A DNA stretch of 64,000 nt. It comes from Holosporaceae bacterium (lineage in GTDB: Bacteria > Pseudomonadota > Alphaproteobacteria > UBA7879 > UBA5542). Position numbers and translations under genes: made by a program. Positions 32,769-43,510 of this stretch are shown here, piece after piece. The first letter of the stretch is position 1. The number at the start of each line of letters is the position of its first letter. Under the pieces are notes generated by a model. The model had not been told where the DNA came from. It ran no database searches and worked only from the letters and a program-made list of their open reading frames with translations. Location of the stretch: positions 124,001 to 188,000 of the forward strand of contig CP060261.1 in the NCBI GenBank assembly GCA_022646525.1, in the 5' to 3' direction.

Positions 32769-33242
32769 ATGGAACGGATCCCTCTTACTTCGCGCGGGCT
32801 AACCCAACTTGAAATAGAGCTTAAGCATCTCAAAACAGAAGAAAGACCTAGCGTTATCAGTGCAATTGAAGAAGCACGTGCCCACGGCGACCTTTCAGAA
32901 AATGCTGAATATCATGCTGCACGGGAAAAACAGTCTTTCATAGAGGGCCGTATCAATGAGCTTGAAGATAAAATTAGTCGTGCCGAAGTTATTGATGTCA
33001 GCAAATTAAGTGGCGATACAGTTAAATTTGGTGCAACCGTAGAGCTTTTAGATGAAGACACAAATGAAAAACCCGTATATCAGATTGTCGGCGTTGAAGA
33101 ATCGAATATTGAAAAAAGATTACTTCCTTTGAATGCACCTCTTGCACGTGGCATGATTGGTAAAAAGAAGGGAGATACCTTCGAAGTTAAAACGCCACGT
33201 GGGGAAAAATTTTACCAAATTCTAAAAATTAGTTTTATTTAA
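32769..33242 (+). CDS. greA: Transcription elongation factor GreA
   Basis: An intact 157-residue factor that rescues backtracked RNA polymerase by stimulating transcript cleavage. The N-terminal coiled coil carries ARAHGDLSENAEYHAAREKQ, with the tip acidic pair that reaches the polymerase active site, and FIEGRINELEDKI. The C-terminal FKBP-like domain has GATVELLDEDTNEKP and ends with PRGEKFYQILKI. RBS TTAGGA lies about 8 bases upstream of the ATG. Confidence 0.96.
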   Translation: MERIPLTSRGLTQLEIELKHLKTEERPSVISAIEEARAHGDLSENAEYHAAREKQSFIEGRINELEDKISRAEVIDVSKLSGDTVKFGATVELLDEDTNEKPVYQIVGVEESNIEKRLLPLNAPLARGMIGKKKGDTFEVKTPRGEKFYQILKISFI

Positions 33243-33296
33243 CAATGAAACATCTTTAAGCTAGATTCGAAAAAAAATTTAGCTTAGATTGATTTC

Positions 33297-34062
33297 ATGA
33301 CAAAAACAAAATCACTTCCGAACGAAGTTAAAGACAAACCAAATAGATTTGGTTTCATCGCACTGTTTGTTTTCTGCATCCTACTCATAGGTGGATTTGG
33401 TTATTTTTTCAAAAAAGATGCTCTAAAGCATCAGTCCATTCAGCGACAAGATCACCGAGCGCTCTTATCTTCTCTATCCCAAAAAGATGAAGAAATTAAG
33501 AACCTTAAAAATCTTATTCTACAACTGCAAAACAGAACGTCTCAAAGCGAAACCTCTTCTGGTGCCTCATATAGCAACTTGCAAAAAAAAGTTTCTATCG
33601 ATTTGCAAAAAGTTATCATGCAGCAAAAAATTGAACGCCGCCTTCTAAATGGCAAAGACTATTCAATTGAGTTACACACTTTGAATACCTTATTAAAGGG
33701 CGCCCTAAACGCGCCTGAATTTGAAACACTCCGTCGTCATGCTGCAGAGGGTATTCCCACCACCTACGAAATTGAAAAAGCAATTCGACGCACGCCCGTG
33801 AAATCAGCGAATTATTCACAAAAGAATAGTTTTCTCCATCTGTTCTCACATTTTTTCACCGTATCAAGCCGTGAGAACAAGAAAAATTTTGAAATGCTGA
33901 TCGAGCTTATTCGCACAGATCGCATGCAAAATCAATCGATCAAATTAATGAATATTTTCCAAACAAAGAAAATTGAAGTCTTTGCTTGAAAAAAAGATTG
34001 TTGATGAAACGTGCTCTCAAGAAAATAGAGACTTTAGTTTTGAAAGTGTGAGGGCTTCATGA
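33297..34062 (+). CDS. Mitofilin/Mic60-like protein preceding hemY, one frameshift
   Basis: The protein has a short cytoplasmic tail, one transmembrane helix (residues about 20-42, FIALFVFCILLIGGFGYFF), a coiled coil (about 60-85, LSQKDEEIKNLKNLILQLQN) and a helical C-terminal part with SRENKKNFEMLIELIRTD. This layout and its place directly before hemY match the alphaproteobacterial mitofilin homologue (COG4223), whose mitochondrial relative Mic60 shapes cristae. The frame closes at TGA 33989; one shift near 33970 instead continues as KSLLEKKIVDETCSQENRD and ends at TGA 34060-34062, giving an ATGA overlap with hemY. The second reading is preferred. Sequence similarity is weak, so this is partly a call from context. 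Confidence 0.62.
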
Positions 34063-35359
34063 CATCAAAAAACGTAAAATACTTTATATTTATTTTGGCT
34101 TTCTTTTGCGTTTTCCTTTGGATTTCTTTTTTAACCCTGGATCACTTGCCATTAGCTGGCTTGGGTATGAAGTACAAACATCTGTCGCCTTTTTATTTTT
34201 TGTTATTTTGGCGTTGCTTCTTCTCTCTCATATTCTGGGAACAGGATGGCAAGGCATCATCTGGTTTTTAAAGAAATTCTTAATATCGGGTCCTATCTAA
34301 AAAGACCTAACAAAGTGTTAGCAGAAGCTTTTTCTGCAATTGAATTTGAAAACTTCAAAGAAGCACAAAGCCTTGCAAAAGCAAGCCATGAATCTCATGC
34401 CTGAATCGGCATTGCCAGGCATTGCCCTTTTGAAAGCCTCCCAAAAAGCTGGGGACAAACGTGCCCAAAACGTGGCATTAAATCACCTAAAAAAGTTTAA
34501 TATCTTTGCCCCTATGGCTTTTTACGATGAAGTTGAAAGCGCCTTAAAAGCGAAAGACTTAGACACAGCAAAAAAAATCTTAAAGCAAATGGAAAAAGAA
34601 TATCGCCGGGAAGGGTGGTTTCTAAAACAGTCTCTTAAGCTCAACATTGCCGCAAATAAATGGCAAGAAGCACTTCTCTATTTAGATGAATTAACAAAGT
34701 CAGGTGGCATTGTTAGGAAACATGCTAACGAAATTTACGCCTACATATGGCACAATTTATCAAAAGGCCCTAAGCTTCCCACACCAGAACGTCTGGCCAT
34801 GATGGAAAAAGCCTATGAATATGAGCCCTTGTTTCTTGATAACCTTACTGAACTTGCAAAAACACTCTTCAAAAATAAAGATAAAAGAGCCGCACAAACA
34901 CTGCTTGAAAAAGCATGGCATGATATGCCTGCTTGGGTTATTGCAGAAACTTACTGTGAACTTATGTCTGAAAACACGCCTATCAAACGCGCACAGAAAG
35001 CAAGGAAACTGCACGATTTAAGGCCCGACCACCCTGTCAGCCAACTCATTCTCATCCGCTATTTTATTGATGCGAAACTATGGGGTGAGGCCAAGCGTGT
35101 CCTCCATCTTATCCCTCGAAATGTGCCTGAAGCATTTGTGTTGCGCGCTGCTTTAGCAAAAAAAGAAAAGAACGATATTTCTAAAGTGATTGATCATTTA
35201 AAAAGCGCCGTTCAAAAAATTTCGTATCCGTATAAGTGCAGTAATTGTCGGAAGTCGTCTGATAAGCAAGATGCGTTCTGCAAGCACTGTGGGTCTTTCT
35301 TAACGCTTTACTTGAAGCACCCAATTACATATGCAAACTGTGCGGATGCCCTTGAATAG
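34059..35359 (+). CDS. hemY: HemY-like TPR membrane protein, frameshifted
   Basis: The N-terminus has two membrane helices: KYFIFILAFFCVFLWISF and, after a break, SVAFLFFVILALLLLSHIL, separated by SLAISWLGYEVQ as in the HemY_N domain. A TPR-rich region follows: LPGIALLKASQKAGDKRAQN, AKDLDTAKKILKQMEKE, NKWQEALLYLDELTKSGG and DNLTELAKTLFKNKDKRAAQ. The C-terminus has a rubredoxin-like zinc site CSNC and CKHCGSF, typical of the alphaproteobacterial form. The exact function is unsettled; it is associated with haem or tetrapyrrole gene clusters. No hemC or hemD gene is next to it. Breaks lie near 34130, 34275 and 34380. Confidence 0.83.
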
Positions 35360-35377
35360 GTTTAAATACCTTCTTGA

Positions 35378-37188
35378 TTAGTTTTCATCTCTTTTAAGCG
35401 CGGCCAAGAAGGCACTTTGAGGAATTTCTACGTTCCCAATTTGCCGCATCTTCTTTTTTCCTTTTTTCTGCTTATCCAACAGTTTGCGTTTGCGGCTTAC
35501 GTCACCCCCATAACACTTTGCAGTCACGTCTTTACGCATAGCTGAAACGGTCTCACGGGCAATAATTTTACCCCCAATGGCTGCTTGCACGGCTATTTTA
35601 AAAAGTTGCCTTGGGATAAGATCTTTCAAGCGGCTGCAAATTTCTCGACCTCGAGATTCTGCACGGTCTCGATGACAAATAAAAGAAAGCGCATCAACAG
35701 GCTCGCTATTCACAAGGATACCTACTTTAACCAAATAGCTACGTTCATAAGAATCAAGCTGATAATCAAAGCTTGCATACCCTTTACTAATGGATTTTAA
35801 GCGATCATAAAAATCGAATACAATTTCATTAAGGGGCAAGCGATATACCACCATGACCCGATTGCCAACATAAGTCATGTCCACTTGTTCGCCCCTTCGC
35901 TCGGTACAAAGCGAAAGAGTTGGCCCTAAATAATCATCAGGCACCATAATTGTTGCCTTAATCCAAGGCTCTTCAATATAGTCAATTCTAACAACGTCCG
36001 GCATGTCTGCAGGGTTATGAAGCTCTATCATAGACCCATCCGTTTTATGAATGCGGTAAATAACACTTGGTGCCGTTGTGATTAAATCAAGATCAAATTC
36101 ACGCTCTAATCGTTCTTGAATAATTTCAAGGTGTAGCAGTCCTAAAACCCACAGCGAAACCCAAACCCAAGAGCGGCTGAGCTTTCTGTTTCAAAGTGAA
36201 AGCTTGCATCATTCAAACGCAACTTAGAAAGACTTTCCCGTAACACTTCAAATTCAGAGGCATCCACAGGAAACATCCCACAAAATACAACAGGAATTGA
36301 TGGCTTAAATCCTTTAAGTGGCTCAAGGCATCCATCTTTTTCAGTCGTAATAGTGTCACCAACTTGGCAGTCTGCCACTTGTTTAATATTTGCTGAAATA
36401 TAGCCAATCTCTCCAGGATACAATCCTTCTGTTTTTTGCACTTTGGGGGTAAAACATCCAACTTGATCAACTAAGTATACAGCCTTTGTATTCATCATTC
36501 TAATTTTGGTGCCAGGCTTTAAAACACCTTCTTTAATGCGAACAAGCGTAATAACACCCAAATAAGTATCATACCAACTGTCCACCAAAAGGGCTTGTAA
36601 CGGTCGGCTTTCGTCACCTTCTGGGGCTGGCAATTTATGTACAATTGCTTCAAGTATATCTTCTGTTCCCAAGCCTGTTTTGGCGGATGCCAAAATGGCA
36701 TCGCTTGCATCAATTCCAATGACATCTTCGATTTGTTCACGAATCCGATCTGGTTCTGCTGCTGGCAAGTCTACCTTATTCAAAACGGGGATAAGCTCGT
36801 GGTTATTTTCAATAGCCTGGTATACATTCGCCAATGTTTGCGCTTCAACACCTTGTGATGCATCAACAATAAGGAGTGACCCTTCACAAGCCGCCAACGA
36901 TCGGCTTACTTCATAGGCAAAGTCCACGTGCCCTGGTGTGTCCATTAAGTTTAACTGATAAGATTCACCATTTTTTGCTGTATAAAACAAACGAACTGTT
37001 TGTGATTTAATGGTGATCCCTCTCTCACGCTCAATATCCATAGAGTCAAGAACTTGCTCTTTTAGCTCTCTTTCCGTCAATCCTTGACATGCTTGTATAA
37101 GGCGGTCAGCTAGGGTCGACTTTCCATGGTAAATATGGGCAATGATGGAAAAATTTCGAATGTGTGTACGCGGCGTTTTCTGAGACAT
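35378..37188 (-). CDS. lepA: Elongation factor 4 (LepA), one frameshift and one odd residue
   Basis: A ribosome back-translocase GTPase. The N-terminus reads NFSIIAHIYHGKSTLADRLI, followed by MDIERERGITIKSQTV (G2), LMDTPGHVDF (G3) and VLNKVDLPAAEPDRI (G4). Domain C ends RRKLLDKQKKGKKKM as KLLDKQKKGKKKMRQIGNV, with a C-terminal PQSAFLAALK, typical for LepA. The G1 motif normally reads AHIDHGKST; here Asp is Tyr (TAC for GAC). One missing T in GGGTTTT near 36150 splits the frame; after repair the sequence GFRCGFLGLLHLEII is continuous. The length of about 603 residues is standard. Confidence 0.95.
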
Positions 37189-37191
37189 GGT

Positions 37192-39559
37192 TTATAACTT
37201 TAATTGTCCTTTTAATTGACGTTCTGCAGCCGTCACAACAGCATCGTATATTGCCTTAATTTCCTGATCTGTAAATGTTTTTTCTTTAGATTCAAAACAA
37301 ACACGAAGGGACAAAGACTTTTTACCGTCTGGAACACCCTCTCCTTGATACACATCGAAAACATCTACAAAGGTAATGGATGGATCGACTTTATAGAATG
37401 TTTTGACAATATCTTGGGCACTCACCTCACTTGGAAAAAGAAAAGAAAAGTCTCTCTCAACCTTAGGAAAGTCAGAAATATCTAATGCCTTCTTCGGCGC
37501 AACTTTAAGCGGCATCAAAGCCTGCATATTCATTTCAAAGGCATAGACACGCTCTTTAATACCAAATGCTTTTAAAATTTTTGGATGAATTTCACCAAAC
37601 ACAGCCAATTTATTTTTAGGCCCACGCTGTACCCAGGCCGAACGTCCGGGATGATACCAACTCGGCACACCTTCTGTTGATATTTGGGTTGTTGCTGGGG
37701 ATATATTAAATGTAGAAAGCAAAGACATCACATCTGCCTTAATATCAAATACATCTTCAATTTTATCTTTTTTGACCAATGCATTGACTGCTTTAACCCT
37801 GTTTTTGCCGCCCCAATGACAAGCGATTGATCACTTTCTTGAAGACCTTTATAAATAGGCCCGACTTCGAACAAAGAAACGGGACGCAATTTGTGATCTG
37901 TATTTTTCTGAATCGCGTGCAGTAGATGGGGCAAAATAGATGGACGCATGTACATCAACTCAACCGTAATGGGATTCGAGATTTTGTTGATGTGCCTTTG
38001 CCGCCAAATAAAGAAAAGTCCTCTTCACTGACCATCGACCATGTCACCACTTCCATAAAGCGGCGATCGGCAAGTGCATGACGTGCTAAAATTTCTGCTG
38101 ATTTCTCGGGGCGCCATTTGATGTGGGGTGCTGCAGGCAGAACAGGCTCTGGCAAATGCGCGTAGCCGTAAATTCGTGCAACCTCCTCAATAACATCCGC
38201 TGTTTCTGACACATCTGGACGCCAAGAAGGCGGTGTTACAAACCCTTTTTTCAGAGAAAACCCTAAAGAATCCAGAATATTTTCTTGTTCTGCATCTGGA
38301 ATATCCATACCTGTTCTTTTTAAAGTGTTTTCCCCTTTAAAAGGAATATTCGGTGCTGCATAAAGGGGTTCCCCTAGTTCAATAGTATCACTTGGCGCCC
38401 CGCCACAAATTTTAAGAATTAAGTCAGTTGCACGCTCTATCCCCATTTGTGTTGAAAGCGGGTCAACACCACGCTCAAAGCGATGGCGTGCATCTGTATG
38501 CATTTGTGTTTCACGGCCTGCTTGTGCAACATGAATAGGGTCAAAATAAGCACTTTCCAACAGTACATTTTGGGTTTCTAAAGTGCATCCAGAATCCATT
38601 CCGCCCATCACACCACCAAGGGCAGCCACATGATGGTTGTCTGCAATTACCACATGGCCTTCATTCAGGGCGTATGTGTTTTCATCAAGGGCAACAAATG
38701 ACTCGCCCTTCTTAGAAAGGCGCACTGTGACCGGCCCATCCAACTTATCAGCATCAAACACATGAAGGGGCCGACATAAATCAATCGACACATAGTTAGT
38801 GATATCAACAAGGGCAGAAATAGACCGCATGCCAATGGCATTCAGCTTCTTTTTCAACCAGTCAGGGCTTGGTTTATTTTGCACCCCTTTTAAAAAGCGC
38901 CCCATATAGTGAGGGCACCCATCGGCTACAGCAGCATCACGCTTTAGAGCCAGAGGAGACTTAAACGTCCCTGCTACACTTGGAATAGATAGCGGTTTAA
39001 GAGTGCCAAGCCCTGCCGCAGCAAGATCTCTTGCCACACCACGTACACCAAGACAGTCAGGCCGATTAGGTGTAACCGAAATATCAATCACAGGATCATC
39101 AATACCATACTCGGCAACATAAGATTTCCCAACCGTTGCCGCAGCCGCTACTTCTAAAATACCGTTATGTTCTTCACCAAGGCCAAGTTCTTTTGCAGAA
39201 CACAACATGCCAAAGCTTTCCACACCCCGAATTTTTGTTTCTTTGAGAGTTACATCTAAAGCGGGCACATAGGCCCCCGGCAACCCAAGAACAACTTTAA
39301 TGCCCGCGCGAGCATTTGGGGCACCACATACAATTTGAAGCGTTTTTTCACCAGAATTAACCTTGCAAACCTGAAGACGATCGGCATTTGGGTGCGGTGC
39401 AGCTTCTAAAATTTCTGCTATCTGAAACCCTTGAAACTGATCTGCCGGATTCGTAACAGACTCTACCTCAAGCCCGATATTTGTTAACGTTTCCAAAATA
39501 TCGTTCAGCGGACGTGTTGTGTCTAAATGTTCTTTTAACCAAGAGAGCGTAAATTTCAT
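37192..39559 (-). CDS. pheT: Phenylalanyl-tRNA synthetase beta subunit, two frameshifts
   Basis: The large subunit of the (alpha-beta)2 synthetase. It starts MKFTLSWLKEHLDTTRPLND; the tRNA-binding (EMAP-like) domain has HPNADRLQVCKVNSGEKTLQ and IVCGAPNARAG. The B3/B4 editing domain follows (RPDCLGVRGVARDLAAAGLG, YVSIDLCRPLHVFDADK), then DVIEEVARIYGYAHLP of the B5 region. The C-terminal FDX-ACB domain begins PKVERDFSFLFPSEVSAQDI and ends with SLRVCFESKEKTFTDQEI. Breaks lie near 37955-37970 and 37775. Length is about 789 residues. pheS precedes it with a 4-base overlap. Confidence 0.96.
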
Positions 39560-40634
39560 AGGGCATTCCCTTTCAACAATGGGGATACCAGGCGCACAGG
39601 GTCAAAACCATAGTTTTGCAACCAACGCTTATCACATTCATAAAACTGCCTTAAGTCTGGAATGCCATACTTAAGCATCGCTATACGCTCTAATCCCAAT
39701 CCAAATGCAAAGCCTTGATATTCGTCTGGGTCTAAGCCCACATTTTTAATACTTTGGGGTGCACCATACCAGCTCCTAAAATTTCCAACCAATCAGAACC
39801 TTCGCCAATTAACAGTGCGTTTTTGTTTTTTACAACCAATATCTACTTCTGCAGATGGCTCTGTAAATGGAAAGAAACTTGACCGAAATCGAAGGGGCAA
39901 ATCAGGCACACCAAAAAAATCAGCCAAAAAAATCTTTCAAGCACCGCTTTAAATGCCCCATATGAATGCCTTTATCAATTACAAGGCCCTCCATCTGGTG
40001 GAACATAGGCGTATGTGTAGCGTCATAGTCGGAACGAAAGGTACGCCCCGTCACAATCATACGATAAGGCGGCTTTTGTGTTTTCATTGTGCGAATTTGC
40101 ACGGGTGATGTGTGTGTCCGCAAAACAGCCGGGGCATCTGATAAATACCCTTCCGTATAAAAAGTGTCATGCTCTTGTCGCGCAGGGTGATTCGGCGGAA
40201 TATTCAATGCCGTAAAGTTATTAAAGTCATTTTCGATATCGGGCCCACTTTCAACAGAAAACCCCTGTTGAATAAAGTAAGAAGTAACTTCTTCAATTGT
40301 ATGACTTAAAGGATGCACTATCCCTTTTTCTTCTGGCACAGCAGACAAAGACATATCAAGCTTTTCTGTCTTAAGCTGCGTATCCAAGGCAACATCTTCT
40401 AACTTTGTTTTGTGGATAGAAAAAAGCCTGTAATATTTCTTCTTTTATCTCATTGAGACGCGCACCTGCCTGGCTGCGTTCTTCGGGCGTCATTTTCCCT
40501 AAAGAACGCATCGCTTCTGACACCGTGCCCTTTTTACCCAAAATCTCAAGCCGGGCTTCTTCTAGGGCTTCTAGTGTTTTTGTGGATTTAAAAGACTTTA
40601 AAGCCTTTTCCTTCAATGAATCATATGTGGACAT
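39556..40634 (-). CDS. pheS: Phenylalanyl-tRNA synthetase alpha subunit, frameshifted
   Basis: The catalytic subunit. The N-terminal coiled coil has ALEEARLEILGKKGTVSEAM and SLGKMTPEERSQAGARLNEI. Class II motif 1 region reads VESGPDIENDFNNFTALNIP, then HPARQEHDTFY and VLRTHTSPVQIRTM (motif 2 start), GRTFRSDYDATHTPMFHQME. The third piece has FAFGLGLERIAMLKYGIPDL, which is motif 3. Breaks lie near 40405, 39930, 39830 and 39775. Length of about 360 residues is normal. It overlaps pheT by four bases. Confidence 0.95.
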
Positions 40635-40682
40635 GCCATACTCTAATAATGGGGTTCTGTGTTAACCAATATCGTATTATAT

Positions 40683-40707
40683 AAAAAGAGGCACAAGGCC
40701 TCTTTTT
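40683..40707 (-). terminator. Intrinsic terminator between pheS and rplT
   Basis: AAAAAGAGGC and GCCTCTTTTT form a 10-bp stem with a 5-base loop. On the minus strand this lies downstream of rplT and ahead of pheS. It could be a full terminator or an attenuator of the pheST transcript. Confidence 0.72.
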
Positions 40708-40725
40708 CTTAACTGAATGTTATTT

Positions 40726-41082
40726 TTATTTCAAGGCAGCCTTGGATTGTTCAACAATGCCTTTAAAGGCTTCCTTCTGGTGGATCGCTAAATCAGAAAG
40801 AACTTTTCTATCCAGCTGAATGCCACCTTTATTTAAACCATTCATAAATTGGGAATACGTCATGCCTTCAAGACGTACAGCCGCATTAATACGTTGAATC
40901 CACAATGCACGGAACTGACGTTTACGTGCTCGGCGGTCTCTATACGCATATTGTAAACTTTTTTCTCTAACCGCTGAACGGCAGAACGGAAGCAGTTTTA
41001 GAGCGACCTCTAAAACCTTTTGCTTGCTTAATAACTTTTTATGTCTTGCGTGGGCTGTTACCCCACCTTTTACGCGTGCCAT
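40726..41082 (-). CDS. rplT: 50S ribosomal protein L20
   Basis: An intact 118-residue protein: MARVKGGVTAHARHKKLL at the start, then YAYRDRRARKRQFRALWIQR and INAAVRLEGMTYSQFMNGL, all typical of L20. It organises 23S rRNA early in assembly. rpmI lies directly upstream (22-base gap), as in nearly all bacteria; infC is not adjacent on this side. Confidence 0.97.
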   Translation of the reverse strand: MARVKGGVTAHARHKKLLSKQKVLEVALKLLPFCRSAVREKSLQYAYRDRRARKRQFRALWIQRINAAVRLEGMTYSQFMNGLNKGGIQLDRKVLSDLAIHQKEAFKGIVEQSKAALK

Positions 41083-41103
41083 CTAAAATCTCCTTTTCTC
41101 AAA

Positions 41104-41299
41104 TTAACCGTTGGGCAAAAGACGCTTCACAAGATTTGCATCACAATCTTTCAAGATCATGGTACCCGTGAATCGCGAATCATCCGTTGAGACCGGTTAC
41201 GACGAAAGTGGTTTTTCCGGCAGTGGTTGAACGCACCTTACCTGAAGCGGTAAGACGAAAGCGCTTCTTAGCGCTACTGTTTGTTTTCATTTTGGGCAT
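41104..41299 (-). CDS. rpmI: 50S ribosomal protein L35, two frameshifts
   Basis: The first frame gives MPKMKTNSSAKKRFRLTASG and KVRSTTAGK. A second frame continues HFRRNRSQRMIRDSR and a third gives GTMILKDCDANLVKRLLPNG. Joined they make a normal L35 of about 65 residues. The breaks are at about 41205 (after GGAAAAACC) and 41165 (GGGTACC). An essential 65-codon gene with two breaks is strong evidence for sequencing indels. Confidence 0.9.
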
Positions 41300-41473
41300 T
41301 TTTTTCTCCTTTAATTTTTTCGCGGCTTTTGGCTGCCCAACTCTCTATACTTTTTAGCAGAGAGCGTGCCTACGCCTGCACAAATCAGGCCACAAACATA
41401 ATTGATGTTCGTCAAAAATTCAAGTATGTTGTGTCTAGTTGTTGACAATTTATATATTTAAGGACGCATATAC

Positions 41474-42503
41474 ATGAAAAAATTATACCTATGGGGTCTT
41501 CTTTTTAGGGTTAATTACCCCTTTTCTTGCCACCTCTAAGCCTTCCCCAAAGGTAAAATTGACAAACCTACTTGTTTTTCCTCAGCAAGGAAAAGTGCTG
41601 ACTAAAAACACCCTTGTCAAAGCCATTCGCCGCAGCAAAAAAAATATTTACCTTGCCTCTCCGCTGCTAGATGATCCTGACATCATTGCTGCACTGGGAC
41701 AGCAAGCAGAAAAAGGGGCACACATTCAAATCATTGTTGGAAAGCACAAGGGAAATGCACCGCTTCTTCGTACACGGGCACCCCGTATCAGCGCTCGTCA
41801 ACGAGGCAATGCGTTTTCAGATGGTTTTACCGATATGAACGCTCGATATCTTGTCGTCGACGATAATTTGCTTCTTTTTTCAGGTGTTCCGTTTACAAAA
41901 GAAAAATTAACGCCAAGCGCTCAGGGAATCTTCCCTCAAGGATGCCGCGGATTTGGTTACATTATTCATGACAAAGCCGTTATCGGAGAAGTGCTGCGCA
42001 TTTTCAAAATGGATTGGGCTAGCAAGCGTGTTCTGCCAAAAGGCGGCCCCGTTATTTGGGGGCCCGATAATGTGCGCTCTCAGTGGTTATTTAAGCTCAA
42101 ACAGGCCCAAGCCTCTGTTATGGTCATGACACCCCACATAACCGATGAAGGTCTTGTGGCGACCCTCGCACAACTTTCTAAAGAAAATGTAAAAATCAAA
42201 GTGCTCACGATGGCATTCAAACCCCAATCCAAAAAAACAGCACACGAAAAAAATTGCGCGCTTTTGCGAAAAAATGGGGTTGATTTGCACTATTTCCCTA
42301 TTGGCAAAAAAACCTCACATATCGTTGAAGGTACCTATATTTTGATTGATGAAAGTCAGTTGTTATTGAATACAGCACACATGAATTTAAATGCTATAGA
42401 GCAACATCGCCAATTTGGCATTGTCACGATGAATGCCCTTTCAGTGCAAGAGTTTTTAAAGGTATTTAATTATGATTGGCAGCGCGCACAAAGGCGCGTA
42501 TAA
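41474..42503 (+). CDS. Exported phospholipase D-like protein with degenerate active sites
   Basis: A signal peptide MKKLYLWGLLFLGLITPFLA is restored by adding one T at about 41506; the frame then runs on to the stop without a break. The body has two PLD-type halves. The first reads AIRRSKKNIYLASPLLDD, later DMNARYLVVDDNLLLFSG where the HxKxxxxD motif should sit. The second reads KLKQAQASVMVMTPHITDEG, then HIVEGTYILIDESQLLLNTA. In both halves the HKD pattern is incomplete: the first lacks His and Lys, the second keeps His but not Lys at the right spacing. The fold may bind without cleaving, or use a different chemistry. It could be periplasmic or secreted. There is no partner gene. Length is about 343 residues. 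Confidence 0.72.
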
Positions 42504-42610
42504 AGCCTAAAGTTGCCGTATTTTTTAAATTAGGGTAAAAGTTTTATAGGCCTTACAAAATGACAACTTGTTGTTTTAATCGCCTTTGTTTTTGAAAAAT
42601 AGAGAGTTTG

Positions 42611-43451
42611 ATGAACTGGATTACCGATTACGTTCGCCCCAAACTAGGCAAAATTGCGCCTAAAAAACAGACACGCCAGATAACTTGTGGGACAAATGTC
42701 CCTCTTGTGAACAGATGCTGTTTCATCGCGACCTGGAAGACAACCTAAATGTGTGCCCCCACTGCGATCATCACCTGCGTATTTCCGCAAAAAAGCGTCT
42801 CGACTACCTGTTTGAAGGTGCATACACTGAAATCACTCTACCAACCGTCAAGCAAGATCCTCTAAAATTTAAAGATTCCAAAAATATATAGACCGCCTTA
42901 AAGCCTATCGTCAAAAAACAGAACGTGACGATGCCATTATTGTGGCCCACGGCAAAATACGCGAACAGTCTGCTGTTGTGGCCGCGTTTGACTTTGGTTT
43001 TATGGGGGGCTCCATGGGCATGGCCGTTGGTGAAGGACTTGTTACCGCCGCAGAAACTGCCGTCAAACTAAACTTTCCCCTTATTGTGGTGCCTGCCTCT
43101 GGTGGGGCGCGGATGCAAGAAGGCATGCTGTCATTGATGCAAATGCCCCGCACAACGGTGGCTGTGCAAATGCTGCGTGAGGCACGCCTGCCCTATATTG
43201 TTTTATTAACCGACCCAACAACAGGGGGGGTATCGGCCTCGTTTGCCATGCTCGGCGATGTCACACTGGCCGAACCCAAAGCCACCATCGGCTTTGCAGG
43301 CACACGCGTTGTTCAAGAAACCATTCGCGAGAAGCTGCCCGCAAACTTTCAGACATCTGAATACCTTAAAGACCACGGCATGGTCGACATGATCGTCCAC
43401 AGAAAAGATCTTCCCTCTGCCCTTAAAAAAATTATCACCCACCTCTCATAG
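42611..43451 (+). CDS. accD: Acetyl-CoA carboxylase carboxyltransferase subunit beta, frameshifted
   Basis: This enzyme part makes malonyl-CoA for fatty acid synthesis. It starts MNWITDYVRPKLGKI. The N-terminal zinc ribbon is CPSCEQMLFHRDLEDN and CPHCDHHLRIS. The carboxyltransferase core has FDFGFMGGSMGMAVGEGLVT, PASGGARMQEGMLSLMQMPR and LTDPTTGGVSASFAMLGDV. It ends near the conserved DMIVHRKDL. Breaks lie near 42680 and 42890. Length is about 280 residues. accD is often followed by folC; here an accessory island follows instead. Confidence 0.94.
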
Positions 43452-43510
43452 AATGTGTTGACATCAGCACACGAATCCCGTTAGGCTTGACTATAAACAG
43501 GAGAGGTTTT

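Noticed and set aside
40640..41300. Loss of rpmI as a true deletion event
   Set aside because: The gene is fully readable over three frames; two one-base indels explain the breaks.
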